Below are positions 60,131 to 64,000 of a stretch of DNA of 64,000 nt, piece by piece (positions within the stretch are counted from its first letter, which is position 1; the number at the start of each line of letters is the position of its first letter). The translations under genes were made by a program, and so were the position numbers. The stretch covers positions 146,601 through 210,600 of the forward strand of contig NMRA01000336.1 of the NCBI GenBank assembly GCA_002633005.1. Direction: 5' to 3'. The notes beneath the pieces are model-generated. The model searched no databases. It saw only the letters and a program-made list of their open reading frames with translations, and was not told the origin of the DNA. This DNA is from Phoronis australis. Taxonomy: Eukaryota > Phoronida > Phoronidae.

Positions 60131-61399
60131 TTAGAAACTACTGTAAGCATTGCCCACGTTCTTCTCTTGTTTACCAAAGAGAAATTCTTTATGTTTCTGT
60201 TCCTGGTGTAAGCTTTGGTAGCCATGTAAATGTTTAATGTCTTTCTTAAACTCCTGTCCATAGCCGTTCTTGTCCAGATGGTATTGCACTAGTGCTGCGG
60301 TGTCAACTTTCTCAAGATGTCTCCTATCAACCAGCTGTTCATAGTCTTTCAAAATCTCTGGATTCCAACTACTTTTTTTAGTTTGTGAATTGTTTAAGTT
60401 TGCCACATATCCATCAACAGGTTTCGGGTGATAAAATCTAGAGACATCTACATTTTTCCCCTTTAAAACATTGATACCATTCCGTGATTCCCTATGTTCC
60501 TTCAACTTTGATTTCCGTACAGCCTTTAAGTCCTTGGCTATATTTCTATACTGTTCCTTGTACTTCCGCAACCTTACTTTCTGCTGGTGCTGCTCTCGAT
60601 AACCTTCAGGAACATATAAACTTGGTAAGCTACGGTGATTGATTTTATCTGTTCTCTTCTTTTTGCTTTTCATTTCCTGTTGACCATTGTTAGAGTGTAA
60701 ATCCTCAGTTTCCACACAGTTTCCAATATCAACACTTTCACAAGATAACTCCTCGTTAGTTTTCACAAACGTCTTCTCAGTTACAAGCTTTGGTTTTGTT
60801 GGCAAACTGGCATATCGATTTTTCTTGTTTGCAACTATACCTTGCCCCAAGACACCAGTATTTTTCACAGTGAGATGACCTGTTCCTTTCTTCATATTTG
60901 AATCACTTATTTCAGATTTTAATGAGGAATTCGAAACTTCTTGATTCTTTACCTCCTTGTTCATTTTAGTTTCTCCAATGCTTACATCGCCATTGTTGCT
61001 CTTAACAACATCTTTATGAACAGGGCGGCCATTTTTCCTACTGCCATTTTGCGGTTCTTCAATTATCACATCTAGATTTCTGTGGCATGCAACAACAATA
61101 TCCAGTGGCTTAGCTGTATCATTTTTTGGTTTTACACCTATACCATCCTGGTTTTCGATGACTTGGGTTACATTGTTATTATGAGAACTTGATTTTGAAA
61201 CTGCGTTAGAGTCAGATTTTGCAGCACCAACAGATTCAGCTAGCATTTTCACCTCGGCTACTTTCTTGTTAGAATGTGTAGCAAGGCTTTTTGTCTGTGC
61301 TTCTATAGCAGAGCTTCCAGTATTCCACGAAGGTAGACAATTTTCTTTTGAGGGAACTATTTTAGATCTAGCATTCCACTTTACAGGAAAATTGGGTAC
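60131..61399 (-). CDS. Tau/MAP-type gene, long alternative terminal exon (422 aa)
   Basis: The exon starts in phase 0 after CTATTTCAAG at 61399; an internal GTG at 61252 is not a real start, because the frame is open further upstream. The first 30 residues, VPNFPVKWNARSKIVPSK, ENCLPSWNTGSS, line up with the two repeats upstream (W at the same place, SK(I/V) then N, then P) but lack PGGG, so this is a degenerate third repeat. Then comes a long hydrophilic region rich in Ser, Asn and Lys with little predicted structure. A basic helical stretch follows (YREQHQQKVRLRKYKEQYRN, IAKDLKAVRKSKLKEH), then RFYHPKPVDGYV and a charged C-terminus ending NAYSSF, TAA at 60131. It is an alternative to 56352-56459. 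Confidence 0.75.
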   Translation of the reverse strand, partial: VPNFPVKWNARSKIVPSKENCLPSWNTGSSAIEAQTKSLATHSNKKVAEVKMLAESVGAAKSDSNAVSKSSSHNNNVTQVIENQDGIGVKPKNDTAKPLDIVVACHRNLDVIIEEPQNGSRKNGRPVHKDVVKSNNGDVSIGETKMNKEVKNQEVSNSSLKSEISDSNMKKGTGHLTVKNTGVLGQGIVANKKNRYASLPTKPKLVTEKTFVKTNEELSCESVDIGNCVETEDLHSNNGQQEMKSKKKRTDKINHRSLPSLYVPEGYREQHQQKVRLRKYKEQYRNIAKDLKAVRKSKLKEHRESRNGINVLKGKNVDVSRFYHPKPVDGYVANLNNSQTKKSSWNPEILKDYEQLVDRRHLEKVDTAALVQYHLDKNGYGQEFKKDIKHLHGYQSLHQEQKHKEFLFGKQEKNVGNAYSSF

Positions 61400-61982
61400 C
61401 TTGAAATAGCATAGGGACTACATGAACAAAGTAGCACAGCTATAAAGACCCAGGTGACCAGCATTCGTGTTCAACCGTTTCAAAGTTATCACAAGAAAAA
61501 AGTTAACTTTGACTCAAACACAACTGAAAGATATTTTGCAGGCCTGCAGTGATTCAATGATTTGATGGCAACACTCTGTGACAAATGATTAAGACACCAC
61601 AAAACTGATTGCTTTGTATAACAATGACACAAACACAAAGAACTGACTAAGACTTCAGAAAGTATAATATGTGCCTCAAATGAAATCCCGTTCAGAGATA
61701 AAAGAAGAGTCACAGTATTTGTTACATGTCTTGTGAAATGTGACATTTACTCCTGACAAAACAATCAGGCATGTCAGAGATCAGATTAATTTACATCTGA
61801 ATTTGGTCTCATTTACAATAAATCATTGTTTACAGAACATTTATCAACCTTTCCTTTGAAGTGATTTGAAGTTCAGCATGACAGCTTGTGCAACATGATC
61901 AAAATGTACCAAGGATTAATTGCAAGCAACCAAACTGGTCATACAAAAACATATATATTAATGAAATCGTGCCACTCAAAAT

Positions 61983-62091
61983 GAGGCAATAGTCACTTGC
62001 GGGAGTCCTGTATTTTGAGAACCAGTTTAGCGCCTGTTATTCAGTGGAGAAAACTGATTCTCAAAATGCAGGATTCCTGTAAATGGCTATT
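61983..62091. mobile_element. Hairpin MITE with 9-bp TSD in tau/MAP intron
   Basis: Inverted arms AATAGTCACTTGCGGGAGTC and TCCTGTATTTTGAGAACCAG mirror the right side AACTGATTCTCAAAATGCAG and GATTCCTGTAAATGGCTATT. The nine bases ACTCAAAAT lie at both outer edges (61974-61982 and 62092-62100). Nine-base duplications are typical of Mutator-like elements. Confidence 0.7.
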
Positions 62092-62325
62092 ACTCAAAAT
62101 CATAAAATGCACATAGGCATGCAGCTTATAGTCAATCAGGTTTGGGTAAGAATTAACCACGCAGAAATGATGGGTGTTGTGTTTTATCAGTCATGCAACA
62201 GGGAAGGGAATATGATTGTTGATTTTATCAAATTAATAGGGCAAGCTATCCCAACATCCAAACACTTCTCATTTCAACAATTTTATGTTTGTAAATCCAG
62301 ACAGTGTCTCATAAAGTAATGTTAC

Positions 62326-62415
62326 CTTCTTCTCACCACCCCCAGGAACATGGTTTTTGTTGTCACATGACCCCACTTTCGATTCGGCTTTCCAGTCCAG
62401 TTTTATATTCTCAAT
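62326..62415 (-). CDS. Tau/MAP2/MAP4-type gene, microtubule-binding repeat exon
   Basis: Exactly 90 nt between acceptor TTCCTTCAG and donor AAG|GTAACA, phase 0 both sides. It encodes IENIKLDWKAE and SKVGSCDNKNHVPGGGEKK. The SKVGSxDNxxHVPGGGxKK core is the signature of the tau/MAP2/MAP4 tubulin-binding repeat, which binds along microtubules and promotes their assembly. Tau repeats are usually 31-32 residues; these are 30. The Cys after KVGS sits one position from the cysteine of tau repeats. Introns: 372 bp upstream and 926 bp to the long terminal exon. Confidence 0.92.
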
Positions 62416-62787
62416 CTGAAGGAAACACAAAATTCTGACAAACCAATTACCATAATGCAATATTGATCATTACAAATTAGTACGGCTCCACAAAAATGAA
62501 AAGAAAATTTAATGACCCTTGATATTATTTGAATTTCTGAGCAACAACATTAAATTTGTAATTTTGTTTGTCATAAATTTGTTGAAACAAAAATACTTAT
62601 TTCCAAATCATGTCCTTGGAGCAGGTCAGTTGCAATGATCACACCACTGACAGTCAACACCTACAAGCACTTTGCACACCAATTAAATCATGTCGATTGA
62701 CAAAAACACAAACTTCACAATTTAAAGTAGACCACCTGTCACTGTCTTTGCACACTCCACATATGCCTCCTTGTGTTGAAGCATTAC

Positions 62788-62877
62788 CTTTTTATCACCA
62801 CCTCCTGGAATGTGACCTTGGTTTTTCAGAGAGCCAACTCTGGGTTCTGCTTTCCATTCTAATTTCCTATTTTCTAT
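62788..62877 (-). CDS. Tau/MAP2/MAP4-type gene, microtubule-binding repeat exon (upstream)
   Basis: 90 nt between TTTAAAAACAG and AAG|GTAATG, phase 0 both sides. It encodes IENRKLEWKAE and PRVGSLKNQGHIPGGGDKK, a tau/MAP-type repeat. It shares IEN.KL.WKAE with the next exon, pointing to duplication of a 90-nt symmetric exon, which can be skipped or included without changing frame. The projection domain, any earlier repeats and the promoter lie beyond 64000. I assign the family but not a specific member, since invertebrates usually have a single tau/MAP2/MAP4 gene. Confidence 0.92.
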
Positions 62878-63257
62878 CTGTTTTTAAAGTACACAAAAGA
62901 AAAACAAAACGTTAATATTAATAACGTCGTTCTTCACATGAACTTTTCCATCACCGTACAAAAATACAGCATGGGTTTGCCAGACTGCGGTAAGACAATT
63001 AGATAATGAAATGTACATCTTAACTACGATTTCAGAGTTAAAATTTTCTTTTTACCAAACTTCAATTTCACTTGTCTCACGTGTCATTATTTTGGTAGTT
63101 GTTAAGTGTTTGTGTAAACTAAATTAAATATCAAACATTTATAAAATGTCAACACTGTTTTGCACTTTCTCCATATTGCCAGACACATCCATCTTTTGTA
63201 TATTTAGTTAAAATTTTAATGTTGGTGCCACATAATGTCACCAATATGTAAGTTAAC

Positions 63258-64000
63258 AAAAGCAACGTAGAGCGTTGACATGCACCCAGAGTGTGCATCA
63301 CAAACGGTAACATTATAAGGGATCAATACTCCTTTGTTCAAATATTTCCATGATAGTCAAATCTATCCAAAGTCATCATCAGTTGTGCTCTCCTGAAGGT
63401 GCATAGGTTAAATTTCACGAAAACTCATCAAAGCACTAAATAAAGGTAGACAATTAACATTTGCTACTAGAGAGTGCCTTTCTAGTCAATAATCAACACC
63501 ATCCATGCTTTCTTCAAAATGAACAAATATGCCAAATTTCATGAAGATCCTTCAAAGAACTTCATAGATATTGGCACAGAAACAAACAATGAAATTGCCA
63601 CCACAAGATGTCACAGCAGCCAGATGTGTCCAAAAACACTTATGCTCTGCTCAACAGGAACAGATAAGCCAAATTAATGAATAGTACAAAGAACTCTGTC
63701 ACTCCTGTCAGTAGTAGACATTGGCCCACATGTAAGAAAACATAACTAATTATGACTAGTAAGCACCACAGTAGATCAGTCTGAATCTTTATGTCCACCA
63801 TACTCTTCTCAGTAGGGACCCATCTACCACCTTCCATTGTGACTCTTCCAGCAATTTGACAAATGTCAAAAACAGACATGAAAATAACAAAATTAGCGGC
63901 AAGAGGTATAATAGGTCGAATCTGATGAAACAGGGTAGGTTTCATCACTTCCTTCCCGGACACTTGTTTGCCAAATTTGGTGAAGATCTATCAGTTGAAG
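63258..64000 (-). repeat. CTCF-box repeat family, inverted copy, truncated by window end
   Basis: In reverse complement it ends GGGTGCATGTCAACGCTCTA then CGTTGCTTTT, matching the tail of copies 1 and 2. Upstream are modules TCATGAAATTTGGCATATTT and TTTCGTGAAATTTAA, and one CATCTTGTGGTGGCAAT box, diverged from the CTCF core. It lies upstream of the repeat exons, presumably in an intron. Confidence 0.6.

Noticed and set aside
60131-61252. A free-standing 373-codon gene starting at 61252
   Set aside because: The first codon is GTG, the frame is open another 147 bases upstream to a splice acceptor, and those bases encode a repeat-like segment.
63640-63963. Membrane-protein-like 107-codon minus frame
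   Set aside because: It lies within an inverted copy of the CTCF-box repeat family, and hydrophobicity follows from its T-rich composition.

Overview
The window is animal nuclear DNA, not bacterial: coding sequence is split into short exons with GT...AG junctions, introns are long and AT-rich, and most of the rest is transposon-derived. A tau/MAP2/MAP4-type microtubule-binding gene, a homeodomain-like gene, Kolobok-like, hAT-like and Penelope-like elements and a Tx1/L1-like LINE all fit an invertebrate metazoan, perhaps a non-vertebrate deuterostome; the species cannot be fixed. A 615-base assembly gap lies at 16349-16963. No rRNA, tRNA or CRISPR was recognised.

Layout. 1-9.9 kb: no supported gene; a 4.0 kb TIR element (1319-5349) has a perfect 8-bp target duplication. 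9.9-14 kb: a miRNA-sized hairpin, then a TIR element carrying a nested foldback element. 14.2-18.4 kb: a decayed Kolobok-like element (copy A) with a THAP-like remnant on + and a P2X7-tail-like remnant on -, split by a 2.3 kb insertion holding the gap. 19.2-27.1 kb: several inverted-repeat elements, one with a 248-bp insert flanked by GAAG, and a 3 kb palindrome. 27.6-43.1 kb (+): exon-like blocks of a homeodomain-like gene, interrupted by premature stops. Its introns hold a Kolobok-like copy B with TTAA duplications, hairpin MITEs, a Penelope fragment and a large element family repeating a 12-bp box that fits the CTCF core consensus. 46.8-47.5 kb: a second Penelope fragment. 49.3-49.8 kb (-): two unrecognised exons joined in phase. 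50.2-51.15 kb (-): a decayed LINE reverse transcriptase. 52-64 kb (-): the 3' half of the tau/MAP gene.

The clearest gene is the tau/MAP homologue on the minus strand. Two 90-nt, phase-0 exons (62788-62877, 62326-62415) each encode one 30-residue repeat with the PGGG motif. They can be read into a 422-residue terminal exon (61399-60131), which begins with a degenerate third repeat, or into a short exon (56459-56352) encoding the canonical tau/MAP tail. Upstream exons lie beyond base 64000.

The most unusual system is the CTCF-box element family (30.7-34.1, 36.17-39.2, about 43.1-43.7 kb, and inverted at 63.26-64.0 kb). Its ends are defined by a hairpin starting TATGCGCCCACATA and a tail ending GTTGCTCTTG. 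The outer Kolobok-like copy B, compared with copy A, supplies an empty-site reference for the insertion at 36172-39205. All domain, splice and motif calls were made by eye without searches.
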